Below are positions 21,992 to 33,796 of a DNA stretch of 64,000 nt, piece by piece. Made by a program: the position numbers and the translations under genes. This DNA is from Episyrphus balteatus (lineage: Eukaryota; Arthropoda; Insecta; Diptera; Syrphidae): NCBI RefSeq assembly GCF_945859705.1, contig NC_079137.1, forward strand, positions 55,274,552 through 55,338,551. The letters run 5' to 3'. Each line of letters starts with the position of its first letter. Position 1 is the first letter of the stretch. Below the pieces are notes generated by a model. That model saw nothing but the letters and a program-made list of their open reading frames with translations. It was not told the origin of the DNA and searched no databases.

Positions 21992-24455
21992 AAAAGGGCG
22001 GTAAAAAGTTAAAAAAAAATGAGAAAGAGAACTTTTTGTACTTATAAGAAACCCAAAATCATGGTGGTGAAGGGTGTTTATTTGTTTCTATCTAAACGAC
22101 CCTAATTATGTATTTAATTTGGGTGATGTTGAAGATGGGACACTGTGGTGTATGTGTAACTTTTTTTTCTATCGACAAAAAAAACTTTAGAGGATAATAT
22201 AAAATTTTTATTACTTATTGCTGTTTTTCGTAGGATTATTTTATGTTTTGTTTTTGTAATTATTCACAACTCTACATTTATAAGTTTATGTACATAAGTT
22301 TTAGAAAATGGGCAATCTCTTGTAGAAACTTCTGAAGGTTATTCTCACCTTGAACTATCCTTTGTTTCTACTACATATTTATAAATTCCATTACAGGTAA
22401 TGTATCTAGGAAGCTACACACCCTATTTGAAAGTTAAACCTTTAAAAATATTTTCTTATTAAAAATCTACATCGTAACATTTAAATTTGATTTTTTAATA
22501 TCAAACTAGTCAGAGTGTGTAATAATATATCAGCGAGCTCTAAAAGTAATAATCTACTGTCTACTTTATAGCTCTCAAGTTTCGATTTTGTTGTTGTTAT
22601 TATTTAATCTTAAAAAAAACTACAAAAACAACAACAACTTAAACTAATAATAATATCGCTGAGCAAATAAAAATTACTAGCTAATACATCCATGCTAGTT
22701 AAACCTCATACAAAAAAACAAAAAAAAAAAAAAAACTTGCCAAAGTCAAGGTGTCGCTTCTCCATGTACTTTTACACGCCCCTCCAGCGCAAAGTATCTA
22801 TATTTTCTGACATGCGGCATAGATATATACCTGTTCCAACCTCGTCGTTGAACTTCTCTTCAGTGCTGTTGCCGCTGCCACAGTCTCTGCTGCTTACTGT
22901 TTCAACACCAAAACTTGATCGCTCTGTGCTATAAGTACAACTAAAGTCAGCGCAAACGACGAAGAGACGTTTAAAAAATGTTCAAAAAGTAGTCGCGTCT
23001 CATAGAAACGACGACGACGGTTGGGCGACGTCTACGTCTATCCAGTCTATAGTCTACTCCAAACTTAAACTTCGACAACGACGATGACGATAAAGACAGA
23101 GACCTCAACCATGGCATAGTAGTGATCTCCCAAAGATAGCCTAAAGATCATGATGATCATATCGTGTACCAACCGTTCGCGTTCGGTGCGGTTCAGTTCG
23201 TATTCGTATGGGCCTGACTTTGAGACTCCTCTCTTCATAGAGCCAAGCTAAGTGCATTTACTGTAATGGTAAACCTTGAATTAGGAACAATAATGGAGTG
23301 CGGTATTACTTGTGAAGCAAGACCCATTATTTAGGGCTATTCTCTTTGCTTTAGCTTTTTTTCGTTCGTCTTTAATAGTTCAGCTCAGATCTCCAGCTTA
23401 AAAGATGTTACCTCTTTGCCATGACGTAGTTGAAAAAAAAAAAAAAAAATATTCGTAATTACCATTTTTTTTGTTTGATTTTCGTTACTTCAGAGTCTAC
23501 AAAGTCTATAAAATTGTTGTAGTCTGAGTTTGATAAGAAAACATTTTCCCTACAAGACTCATAACACGAGCAAGTTGTAATTAAATCGACTTTTGATTGT
23601 TGAGTGCTTATAAATTCATTTCACTTGGATGTGTAAATTAAGCTTTGAGGGTAAAAAAGGTTCGGGGTCGAGAAGATGTTTCAAAACAATTATCGTTTGG
23701 TTTCATGAGATACAGGTACCTTGACTCTGAGTGGCCAATATGGTTTTCTTACAAATAAAGACACAAACCGAGAAAAAAAACTTACTCAAGTGTTTTTTTT
23801 GAATTTTAATTAAAAATTAGCCTTAGGGGTTTTTGCTTTGGGTCCAATTAAATGTTGATATTAAAAAAAATATAAACATTTGTAGTATTTTTTTTAATTA
23901 ACAGATGCCATAATCTGGGAAATCAGTTTTATCACATTTTTAAATTCTGCTTCTTTATGTCGTTAATTTTAAATATTGATTCATATTTTTTTTTCGACCT
24001 GAGGGATCAATGAAATAATAATCGGGGTCACAAAACGTAGATTTTTTTCCGTTTCTATTAATTAAGCTGAGAATGTTATTTTCTATGCAAAGAATAATAT
24101 ATAAGAAGAACGTTTTGATTTATTGCGATGTTGAAATGTTTACGTTTACAAACATTCTTTAAAAGTGGTTGTCATTTTTTTATAGTTTGATTTTTTTTTT
24201 TTAACATTTTCATTGTGGTTTTAAGCATTTTTTTTTGTTTGCCAATTGGTATATGGCTTCAGGTTATGACTAATTATTTCGTTCAAGCCATCATGACAGT
24301 AGTATCGATAATATTGATAATTGTTCGATATGCTTAAAGCTCAATGCCATACGCAATAATATCATTACCAAAACTTGAATATATTTATTTTATTATTAAT
24401 AAAGTTATTAGGACCTCTCTCATAAAAAAATTAAAGACGTAGTCATTTTCCTGAG
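21992..24455. other. Non-coding stretch with a GC-richer core
   Basis: No gene is supported. At 22740-23290 the sequence is GC-richer and rich in GACGA/CGACG words. It contains TCAGTT at about 23190, resembling an initiator, but no properly spaced downstream element. It may be unique regulatory DNA. The 80-codon open frame at 22692-22934 shows no domain and begins in an A-rich run. The rest is AT-rich. Confidence 0.35.
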
Positions 24456-24459
24456 CAAG

Positions 24460-25760
24460 GATTATTATGTATAATAACAAAAAATAAAAAACGAGTGAAT
24501 AATATCCGCAAAAAACTTTTAGAGTAATATACATAGGTTTAAAATAAATAATAAACACAACAAACAAAAGAGCTGAGGTACAAACTTAAAAAAAAAAAAT
24601 TTTTTTTAAACTTCTTTTTGAACTTCTTTTAAAAAAAAATTTCTTCCCTTGCAAATGTGTGCGGTGTTATTTTGTGATTAAATTTAAATTCAAATTGTTT
24701 TTCATTTAGTTTTTTCTTAAGAGAGGGCGGTATATTTTTAGTAAGGCGGCTTAGCTGGAAATAAGTGGTAGGCTGATAAAATTTTGTGTGGACGTCTCAT
24801 ATACCATAGAAAAAAATAATAAAATATGTCCATCAAAAAATTTTAGATCAAAGGGTGTTTTTTTTAGCGAGAAAAAACACATCCTATGAGAATCAAAAAT
24901 TAAAAAAAAAATTAATCATATTTACAATGAATGTTATATTTTAATGAAAAACTTTAAGAGATTCCTTTTATTTTTTATTTAATTTTCATACAAATTAATA
25001 TGTAAAGGAGTGGGGTGCATAAGTAAAAGTATGAACAATAATTGTGCAGTTTGTGATAAAGACATCATGCAAATATGCATGATTTTGTTGCTAAGCCGCC
25101 TCTCACTATTTTATTAAACATTATATATTTTTACCGACTTCCAAAAAGGAGGAGGTATTCAATTAGTCTGTTTTTTTTTTTTTATGTTTGTGACCGCATA
25201 ACTTTGGACAGAGTCAATCAATTTTGATAATTCTTTTTGTATTGGAAAGCTAGTAGCTGCAGTGTAGTCCCATTTTAATTTCGTTCAGTTAAAGCCATAG
25301 GAACTATTAAAAAAAACCATAAAACCCCGTTTTGAATCATAGAAGTCGGTTTTGTTTTTTTGATAAAAATGATTATTATTTATTTATGTCAATAAATTAT
25401 TTTTTTTATAAGAAAATTCAAAAATTTTAAATTATTTGTCAATAATTACAATTATTATACATATGTACACATGTAACAAAAAAATATTTTCATGTAAGTT
25501 AAAAAAAAAAAATTGTGATTGTGTAAAAAAAATTAAAATATCAAGTTTTAACAAAACATAGTTAAAAAGTATGAAATAAAGATTTTTATTTGTATATATG
25601 TACATAGAAGGAAATACAAAAAGGAAAAGTTCGTACCTCAGCTCTTTTGTTTGTTGTGTTTATTATTTATTTTAAACCTAATGTGTATGTCTCTCACTCA
25701 AAATATTTCTGCGAATATCATTTACTCGTTTCTTATTTTTCCTTACGTTACATAATAACC
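24460..25760. mobile_element. Long-TIR DNA element (about 1.3 kb)
   Basis: The ends are inverted copies of about 110-130 bp: 24460-24587 against 25630-25760. The innermost 50 bp, running through 'aacacaacaaacaaaag' and 'agctgaggtac', is almost identical; similarity falls outward. Inside, a second inverted pair lies at 24745 and 25092 (ggcggcttag / ctaagccgcc). No transposase frame is present, so it is non-autonomous. A 218-bp TIR element is nested inside. Superfamily is not assigned. Confidence 0.6.
25133..25350. mobile_element. Small nested TIR element (ACCGACTTC...GAAGTCGGT)
   Basis: The 9-bp perfect terminal inverted repeat ACCGACTTC (25133-25141) is matched by GAAGTCGGT (25342-25350). 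The left end continues as 'caaaaaggaggaggt', a phrase I recall as common in insect (particularly moth) repeats. It is 218 bp long, non-coding, and sits inside the 24.5-25.8 kb element. Confidence 0.45.
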
Positions 25761-26712
25761 ATTGAGTTTTGTTCAAAAAAATTTACTAGGTATTTAATTT
25801 TTTATCAGAGAGATGCTAGTTAAAATAAATATACATATTCAAAAAAGTCCGAATCAACATAAACAATACATTTTAATTTAAGGCCCACTCTCACTAAAAA
25901 TAACACCCTTTCATCTATAAGAGTTTTATGGCACCTTCTGATTATTGCTTCTAACCCTAAATTTAACATTATGGAATTGAAGCCCTTTTTAAACTTGATT
26001 TTTAAATTAGTCCATATTCTAAACTCCTGCTAAAATGTTTTAATTTTGTTTTAGTACTTATTATGAATTTCATTTTTTTTTTTCTTTTAAAAGGGAAACC
26101 CTTTCACTCAAGACTTTTTAGACTCTTAGTTATAATAACAAATGAAAAATTTTCTCTATATAAACAAAATGAAACTGCTGATATATATTCTTTTTCAAAA
26201 AAAAACACAAAAAACAACAAAATTTTTTCGAGTGTTTAAAAAAAGAATTAAATTCGTCCAACATTTTTATATAATTGAAGTATTTCTGAGAAAATTTTTT
26301 ATTCAATGGAAAGAATTTCTCAAAAGCAAAGAGGTGTGACTTAATTTCAGCTTTCAATTTTACTTTTATTATTTTATTTTTATAACTTATTCTAATATAT
26401 AATTTTTGTTTTTTTTTGTTTCTATGTTTTTAAAATCATCTAAATGGAATTAAATCACCAACATTTAAAACACATACATACATACAATATTCATTAATAT
26501 GTACAAAATCATAAACATATGGATACAAATCAATCATACATCTCATACACATTGTGACGGGGTCATTATTATACAAAAAATAATAAATATCATTTTAAAC
26601 GTAAATCATTTTTATAAAATAAAAAAAAAAAAAAATTAAATAAAAAAAATGTATAAATATTTACTTCGATGTTATATAAAATTATGTTTTGGATGGAATT
26701 ATACACACACAG
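25761..26712. other. AT-rich presumed intron before the penultimate exon
   Basis: No gene is seen on either strand. The opposed 65-75 codon frames at 26130-26357 are Lys/Phe-rich low-complexity shadows. The stretch is probably intron of the plus-strand gene that ends at 27808. The acceptor used by the next exon is uncertain: the AG at 26711-26712 has only a weak pyrimidine tract, and another AG is at 26732-26733. Confidence 0.35.
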
Positions 26713-26922
26713 ATCATGTGGCACTTGTTGCAGCAGCTCCACCAAGCTATACACGTATGTACCACTATTTTCCAGCACATGTGACGCACCCATTTTGTTT
26801 TTATCCACAACCCCCACCACCGCCACAAATAAATCCACCATTACCACCGACCCTTAAGGCACTTGGCAGCTCAGTAGCGTCAATGACACCAGCACATTTA
26901 GCACAAACCTTAAGGTATCCAG
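26713..26922 (+). CDS. Penultimate coding exon of an unrecognised gene
   Basis: An open stretch of about 70 codons has composition unlike the surrounding AT-rich DNA: Ala- and Pro-rich, with PQPPPPPQINPPLPPTLKAL and later SSVASMTPAHLAQTLRYPG. It ends at an excellent donor, CAG|gtaagg, after the first base of a glycine codon. The downstream acceptor ctttacag|gc restores the same frame and gives a short C-terminal exon. Upstream the frame stays open to a methionine at 26649, but that part is low-complexity, so the exon probably starts at 26713 or 26734. The proline-rich, hydrophilic character could suit a cytoplasmic tail or a disordered C-terminus. I do not recognise the family. Earlier exons are not found in this window and may lie far upstream. 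Splice phase, composition and exon pairing make it convincing. Confidence 0.65.
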
Positions 26923-27689
26923 GTAAGGTTTGTATATCCCAATGCCTTCTATGTATAATTTGTATATAATAATATTATTTTATTAATTTTTTTATTCTCT
27001 ATCATTACTAACATATGCAATGTATTCTTTATTTTGGTTTTGGAATTCAAACTGGGATTTATTGATTGTTTTTAATTGACTTGCATATACATACACTTAT
27101 TTTTTTGTGGTGGTTTTCAGTATCAGTTTCCTTGGAGTAATTATTTTATTTCTACAAAAGTACCTTTTTCCCGTTAATAAATATACTTTAAAGAACTACA
27201 TATTTAGGAACAAGAAATAAGTTAATTAGAAGACAAAGACTCACTCTCTAAAACTTTAGTCATAGAGTCTTGATTAAAACAGAGTCAAAAAAATTCCAAA
27301 TAACCAAAAAACTACTCCTTACTTCTTTAAAACTTTTTTCTCCATACGATAAAGAGCTTCTGATAACTCTCCGAAATAATGCTTTAGTCAAAATATTATT
27401 TAAAAAAAAAACAAATAGAATTTATGTACTAAATTAACATTCTATCAAAATCTATAAAATCTTCTACAAATTTTCGATTAGCCTTATCTATCAATCTGAT
27501 TAGAATTTCTTTGATCGAAATTTTAACAAAGCCCTACTTTTAAGATTCGATCCAAAAGTCTTATTCTTCTTTTACTCCATTTTCCAAACTTTCCTTCATA
27601 AATTTCCAACATCTCTTAACTTCACAAAAAAAAAAAAAAAAAACTCCCTTAACTTAAAATTAATATTATTTTTATATGTATCTTTACAG

Positions 27690-27808
27690 GCTTATTTATA
27701 CGACCCGATGAGATCAACTTATATACCACATTGGAACCCACATTAAGCAGTAATCCTAATGTTTATTTCCAACGAAGTGGAGGCGTTCATCCAGGAATGA
27801 TGTATTAA
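27690..27808 (+). CDS. Last coding exon of the same unrecognised gene
   Basis: After the acceptor tctttacag, 38 codons plus stop continue the frame of the previous exon (phase: one base left, two bases here). The protein segment begins LFIRPDEINLYTTLEP and ends FQRSGGVHPGMMY, then TAA at 27806-27808. The codons use G and C far more than the flanks, and the peptide is non-repetitive, as expected of a constrained C-terminus. No known domain is recognised. The intron of 767 bp between the two exons is AT-rich with no features. A homology search of the joined exons should name the gene easily. Confidence 0.65.
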
Positions 27809-28480
27809 TAGATTATACTTTACAAAAAAAAATATTAAAAAAAAACTAAATATATTTTTAAATAAAAAAAAAAAAATCGCGCAAGTAAAATTCCTTGCAT
27901 CGTGATCAAAAAGGGAATAATAATAATTCACCTTAAATTATATAATTTTAACGCTCCTAGGGAGTATAAATGAAAAATTAGATGTTATTCAAATAAAAAA
28001 AAAATTAAATAAATTAATTTTTAGTTAAATATTAAGAACAAAAAAAAAAAAATTATAAAAATAAATAAAAAAAAACAACAAATAACATAAAAGACTTTTC
28101 TCATAGACTTAAAAATGTGTTGTTCATATTATTATACATACGTTATGGTTAAATAAAATAAAATTAAATTAGATTTTAACGTACATAGAAATAAATAATG
28201 TTGTAGACATTTAAAATTTATTTTTTTAAAGTAAATTACAATGTTTTGTTAATTTTTAAGGTACTTTACATAAGAATTGCAAATTTATTGTAATTTAGTT
28301 CGAATGCATGTAAGATTTTACATTAAGATTTTAGATAAAAAAAATTAAAAATTTTATTTATGTAAATATAGTGCTATAATTTTAAGAATTTACATTAATT
28401 AATGTTAGAAAATAGATGAAAAAAAAACAATTAAATTGAAATAAAATGAAAGCCTGAAATAAAATATTTGTTTTTATTTA
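27809..28480 (+). other. Probable 3' UTR and polyadenylation region
   Basis: Very AT-rich sequence follows the stop. Several AATAAA hexamers occur; the last, at 28458-28463, is followed by a T/GT-rich stretch (28468-28511), as expected downstream of a cleavage site. The real 3' end is not determined and earlier signals may be used. Confidence 0.45.
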
Positions 28481-28689
28481 TTTTTATTTTTAATTTGTCA
28501 CTTTGGTAGGTCAGACAACATCCTCACTAAAAATTTTCTTTTGAATCTTGTAGAGCAGATTTGTAAACAATTTTTGTATCCATTAACATTTTTAGTAAGT
28601 CTAACAGCGAGGGTGAAGGAGATAGAGTTCAGTTAATAATCATCGAAATTTTAGCAGCTAACGATTTTTTAGGTTGTATTAATAAAATA

Positions 28690-28870
28690 AAAAGTACCAA
28701 GAGATAATTGATATTCAAAATGCTCTAACGATTTTGATTAAACTTTGCAGACGTAATATTCAAAGCAATTGCAATAAAACTGCATTTTTATTTTTTCAAA
28801 TAAAAAAAATTTTTCACTTAACAAAATTTTACCGGAAATGTCGGCTCTTTCCCAATATCAAAAGGAATTT
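28690..28870 (-). repeat. Dispersed repeat family B, inverted copy
   Basis: Read on the minus strand this matches 19770-19960, including the run around 'tctgcaaagtttaatcaaaa' and the 'aagagccga' landmark, with some substitutions. It lies just past the 3' end of the gene at 26.7-28.5 kb. Confidence 0.5.
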
Positions 28871-29397
28871 AACGCCATTATTATAAACAGATTTATTTAG
28901 GGTTTTACAAAATTTACATGGATTCAATAAGTTTCGCGACTACTTTTTTAATTTGAAATGTATGAAACAAATATTTTTCGCAAAACCCCGTAATATTCAA
29001 ATGGGTTTTAAGTAGGTACCATAGAATAAAAACCAAACTAGAAGTCACTACGCGGCCCCTTGTATATTTATAAATATGGTTCTAACCCCGAATTCCACAA
29101 AATTCAGAAGTTCAAATAAACAAAATTTCTACTAACCACAACATATTGCTAAGGGATAAATGATTAATAAAGTTCAACTGGTTTTACTATGTACCTATGG
29201 AGGAAAAGGAACTTTTTCTTCTACGAAAAATAAATAATAAAAAAAATGTCACCACAGTGACCGTTTAAGTTAAAACTATGATAATTGATCTGTACTGTGC
29301 GATACTTGCTTGCAATACTACTATATGGAAAGGAGAAGGAGTCATAAAAAAGAATCAAACTCGAGGAAACAATCAGAAATTACGATACTAGAGCATG

Positions 29398-29560
29398 TGA
29401 AAAGCCAAAACTACTGAAGCGATTTGGTTCCCTGTAGAGGAAATTGAAATTTTATTTTTATCACTAAAGTCAAATGTACCAGTAATATGACCAATGAAAA
29501 GTGGACCATTATTAACGGTACCTGTCATAGAAATGTTTTCTTGGTTTTTTGAATGGCATA
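29398..29560 (-). repeat. Mini-me-like fragment, inverted relative to 55.2-55.46 kb
   Basis: Shared landmarks on opposite strands are the 'gaaattgaaat' and 'aattgaaattttattttt' area against 'aatttcaatttcccctcta', and the 'attaacggtacctgtcata' phrase against 'tatgacaggtaccgttaat' at 55240-55258. It is a short decayed copy. Confidence 0.45.
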
Positions 29561-29749
29561 CTTCTACTTTACTTCTACTTTTTAAATTTCTATGAATTTT
29601 TAAAAGCTTTTAAAACTAAAAAAAATGTTAAAAACGGCCAAAAACCTTGTGGTAAAAAACTTATTTTTCCCGTTATTCAGTCAAAAATCATTTTAATTTT
29701 CCAATTTGCACGTTCATGCGCATGGCCAGTCCCTATTGATACCTATGTT

Positions 29750-31798
29750 CAGTGGCGTATCCAGAAAAAAATTTGGAGGGGGCTGGAAAATTTTTCAAAA
29801 ATTTTTTAGAGGGTAAATGGTGCAAAAAATTGTTCTCTCTTTTTATTCATCTTTGATCGAGAGTGAAGCGCTGTGCTGCGGTTCTGAAAGTGATATAGTC
29901 CCATTTTACTGCTCTCGACAGATTCGTACTACTGTCTCCTCCTTAAGTACCTAGTGTCATCCTTAACCCTCTGTCAACACACGGGTGCGAATTTGGCAGG
30001 ACAAAAATAAAAAGTGGTCACGAAAAAGTGTCTTTATAAGGGTGAAAATGCACTTTTTTGGAATTGTGAATATATTCGAATTCCTCGGAAAATTCTACAT
30101 CATATTCATATAGGTATGATTCTTAGTAAAATAGTGAGACCGAAAAAAGTTCTAGCGACATGAAAAAGTATAAACCAAATTCTCAAAAACGAGGTGTGTC
30201 TGCAGAAGGTTAAAAAAACACTTTATTTCGTTCGAACTTTGTCATGTGCTGAATCCAAAACTGCTTACAAGATTATTTCTATTACGTCTATAGTTTTTGA
30301 GCTATACTCAACTCATCACTATTTTCGATATATTCGCCCATGTTCCACAATTCGACCGAAATATCAATATATTCTTCATTTCGATCGATTTCGAAAACAT
30401 CGAAAGTGCTTCGAACTGTCAAAACTGAAGGATCCATTTTTATTTTGTTTCTAAAGTAAAATTACTGTTGCTTTTTCAATTCCAGATTCATTGAAAAAGG
30501 CCCCAAATTCACGAACAGAAACATAGTGAATTGAATTCGATCAGAAAATCTAAATGAGTGAAAAATGCAGAACACCTAATTTCACTTTCGGCAAGTGAAT
30601 ACACAAAAAGTGAAATGCAGAATGTGAAAGTCTCAAAAACTAATTTTGAATGAAATTCTACAAAATTTAATCCGAAATATACCTACTATATGTTTTTTCG
30701 TAATATGTTGCTTTTTCAATCAAATCAGAAACGCAAACTGGAATTTGCATAAAGAAACCACTTAGATTTTCGAGATATTAAAAATTTCTATTTCTATAAA
30801 TATACTTAACCCTAGTTTACCGCACGCAAAATAATGCAATAACCAAACTTGGGGGTTCGCGCGAACCCCAAAGCTTTTATGCACCTCTAATTGTTCATTA
30901 TCAACAATTTGATGCATTGTCTCTTTCTGTTATTGATTAAGGTGACAGTTGCGGTGTCTTTTTATGATAACACGTATATATAACAGGTATATTTTTGCCA
31001 AAATATACTTAATAAAAATTGTTGAAAATAGTCCATTTAAATTCTTGGGGTTCGCATGAACCCCAAGTTTGGTTTGTGACTTTTTTTCAGAAAAAAATTC
31101 CAGAAAATTATATAAAACCGCTTTTATGGAAAAAAGACAAAAAACGTAAACAAAAATGAATTTCGTTCACTGAGTTTTCATCCCAGGTCGAAAAAACGAT
31201 TTAGAAAAAAGTTAAGCATGCGTTGGGGTTCGCACGAACCCCAAGTTTGGTTTGTGACTTTTTTTCAGAAAAAAATTCCAAAAAATAATATAAAACCGCT
31301 TTTATGGAAAAAAGACAAAAAAACGTAAACAAAAATGAATTTCGTTCACTGAGTTTTCATCCCAAGTCGAAAAAACGATTTAGAAAAAAGTTATAACCAT
31401 TTAAACATGCGTTGGGGTTCGCACGAACCCCAATTTGTAAACTAGGGTTAAGACGATCAAATACGGCGTTTTGAGATTGCATAAGAAATTTTGCAAAATT
31501 TAACGGTGATGTAATTCGACGTCAAAATACTAAAAAAAAGATCTGAAGAATTCGGAATTGGACTAAAATCCGAAAAAATTACCCCAACTCTCAACGCTCT
31601 TACTCAAACAAACACAAACTGCCGTTTCAGAATTTGGAGGGGGCTCGAGCATCTGTGCTACCTCAAAATCTCTAAGATTTACGAACAAATTTCAGTTAAT
31701 CATGTACATTATGATGAAATCAGTTAAATAATAACATAATCTTGAAGGCTTGGAGGGGTCTTGAGCCCCCTGAGCCCCCCCCCCTCAATACGCCACTG
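29750..31798. mobile_element. Non-autonomous hAT-type element with 8-bp TSD
   Basis: The ends are CAGTGGCGTAT (29750-29760) and its exact reverse complement ATACGCCACTG (31788-31798). Both sides carry the 8-bp direct repeat CCTATGTT (29742-29749 and 31799-31806), the target duplication size of hAT transposases, and CAGTGGCG-type ends are typical of hAT elements. G-rich runs follow both termini (gggggctgg; ccccctgagcccccc). No transposase frame remains in the 2,049 bp, so it must have been moved in trans. A piggyBac-type element is inserted at 30810-31447, making the original element about 1.4 kb. Relative age: family A repeat first, then hAT, then piggyBac. Confidence 0.85.
30810..31447. mobile_element. 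piggyBac-type MITE in a TTAA site
   Basis: The element is bounded by TTAA at 30806-30809 and 31448-31451. The terminal inverted repeats are CCCTAGTTTAC (30810-30820) and GTAAACTAGGG (31437-31447). TTAA targets and CCCTAG-type ends are hallmarks of piggyBac. Inside there are four GGGGTTCGYRYGAACCCC palindromes (30852-30869, about 31047-31064, 31225-31242, 31414-31431). Between the last three are two tandem copies of a roughly 180-189 bp unit, nearly identical, with a 'ggtttgtgacttttttt' start. There is no open frame for transposase. The near-identity of the units suggests recent amplification. Confidence 0.85.
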
Positions 31799-32469
31799 CC
31801 TATGTTCTATAACTTTGTAATATTTTCAAAGCTCCAAAAAATTGATAAAAATAAAAAACAAATAAAAAAAAACCCTAAAAATGTAGGTGTTTTTCAAAAA
31901 TTCAGACTTCAAAACGTAGACTCTTAAAAAATGCGTATTTGACCTCAAATTTTTTTAAATTATATTTTGAGTGGGATTTTTCAAACTTTAAAAAAATTTC
32001 ACCAATTTGTCAAATGTCTACCACATATGTAATTTAGTTAAAAAAAAAAAAAACAGTTCATAACTTGGTTTTGAAATTTTGTAGAATTTGTTCAACACCT
32101 TTGTCAGCCTAACAATAAATTTATCTATTGGTTAAAAATAAAATAAGTTTCTATAACGCCGCGTTTAGAAAATAGCCACTTTTTTTGCAATTTTGTTTTA
32201 CCCTTATTTACCCTATTTAATGGTTGAATTTTTAAAAATCCTTCATAAGTATTCACTTTTAAATTACTACCTTTCAAATAATCTATAGAAATTTTTTTAT
32301 TATACATTTTATTTTTAGTTTTTGATTGCAAATTTATCCCACACTGCTAAAAATTTCACCCGGAACGAGAGAAAATGGCGTCACTTCCGTGGATGCTGTC
32401 CTGGTTCATCGATTTATAAGAAGTTATCACGACAAAAAAAATGTCAACAAACTAACTGTGATTTCATCG

Positions 32470-33795
32470 GCAAAACTAGATATTGCTTAAAAAGTTAGAT
32501 GTTGGGAGTTTTAGACTATAAAAAGGCCTTCCGTAAAAAAAGATTTTTTCATTTTCGATTGATTCTATTTCGTATATTTCTTCTTTTTGTCTGAATTTAA
32601 AATAAAGTTATAACATTTTCGTTATAGTTTGCTTGGTTTGGTTGTTTAAATGTTTTTTTTGTTTTCAATTTTTTTTTTACTGATTTTGAAGAAAGCTTAT
32701 GGGGGATTTTCACGAGTCGATTTTTGCCGTGCGGCGAAGCTTTTCGACTCGTGTGAACGTAAGTCGCAGGCGACTAAATTGACATTCCCCATAGAAAAAT
32801 CCTATCGTGCGGCTAAAATCGACTCGTGAAAAGTTCTCATTACGTTTCAATATACAATTTATTTAATTAAACTTTAATACCGGAGTTATGTATGAAAAAA
32901 AATTCTTCATTAATCCATTCAACCTTTTACTTAACCCTCTAAGCCTCAAGATTGAACCAAACAAGTTAAGCTAATACTGGCTTTTATACTAAAAAAAAAA
33001 AAAACAAACAACAAATAATCAAGTTCCATTTGCAAAAAGATACAATTCGAGTTCCTCTGATTTACTATTTTCAGGTTTGTTAAGGTACGTATACTAACGA
33101 CAACTAAGTCCCATCATCTCAAGCTTATAAAGGAATATATAAAGATAAATGTATAGTGTGTAAGGTACCTAACCTATTACAAAACTCCTGATTGGTAAAG
33201 GGAAATATAAAACGGTGACTTTAACGACTTTTTTATGAATGAAACTCATTAACATTAACACATAAATAAATTTCCATATAATGCATGCTGCTGCTGACCA
33301 CTTCGCCGGATTTTATTTAACTTTATACACGAGTGCATTCCGTGCGGTGTAGTGCAAATCCGCAAATCCTATAAGCGATTAGCTAGAATTTTCTGAGACG
33401 AGTTCAATTCTAAAAAAAAAATTACAAAAAAAAAACAGATAAAAAGTTAACTCACTCACAAGGCAGGGTGCATAAGGATTAAATTTATTTTTTTTGTTGC
33501 AGGAAACTAGTTTAACTGCATATCATTCAGAAGGGCAGATTCTAACGGCAACTAACGCATTTTATGAGAATCATGGTTTAGTAGTTAGAAAAAACGAGAC
33601 CTGGCAAAAAAAAGGTGCTGATAAAGGATTAATAGTTCGGATAGGAAAGTTGTAGTTTGAAAAAAAAAAAAGAAAATTCATTCAGAAAATACCAAATTTC
33701 TGCTGACAAGAAGCTGCCTTCAGAAATTTTTGCACCATCCTTTTATTTTATAAGGAAAATTTCGCAACACCATGATAAATAATTTTGAATGAAAA
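32470..33795. other. AT-rich non-coding stretch with one small hairpin element
   Basis: Apart from the 126-bp hairpin at 32707-32832 no feature is supported. Around 33290-33400 the sequence is less simple ('ttcgccggattttattta' and following) but has no open frame. Confidence 0.35.
32707..32832. mobile_element. 126-bp hairpin / mini-MITE
   Basis: The 23-bp ends, starting TTTTCACGAGTCGATTTT, are inverted repeats with one mismatch (32707-32729 and 32810-32832). The interior repeats parts of the same words (ttttcgactcgtg; cgtgcgg), so the whole unit is a set of nested inverted repeats. GC content is well above the flanks. There is no coding potential. Confidence 0.55.
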
Positions 33796-33796
33796 A

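Larger units (their letters stand above)
29640..32460. repeat. Dispersed repeat family A, copy split by a hAT insertion
   Basis: The two flanks 29640-29749 and 31807-32460 together align with the continuous copy at 9.84-10.65 kb. The break coincides exactly with the hAT-type element and its duplicated 8-bp target. The frame at 32125-32331 is not credible as a gene. Confidence 0.6.
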
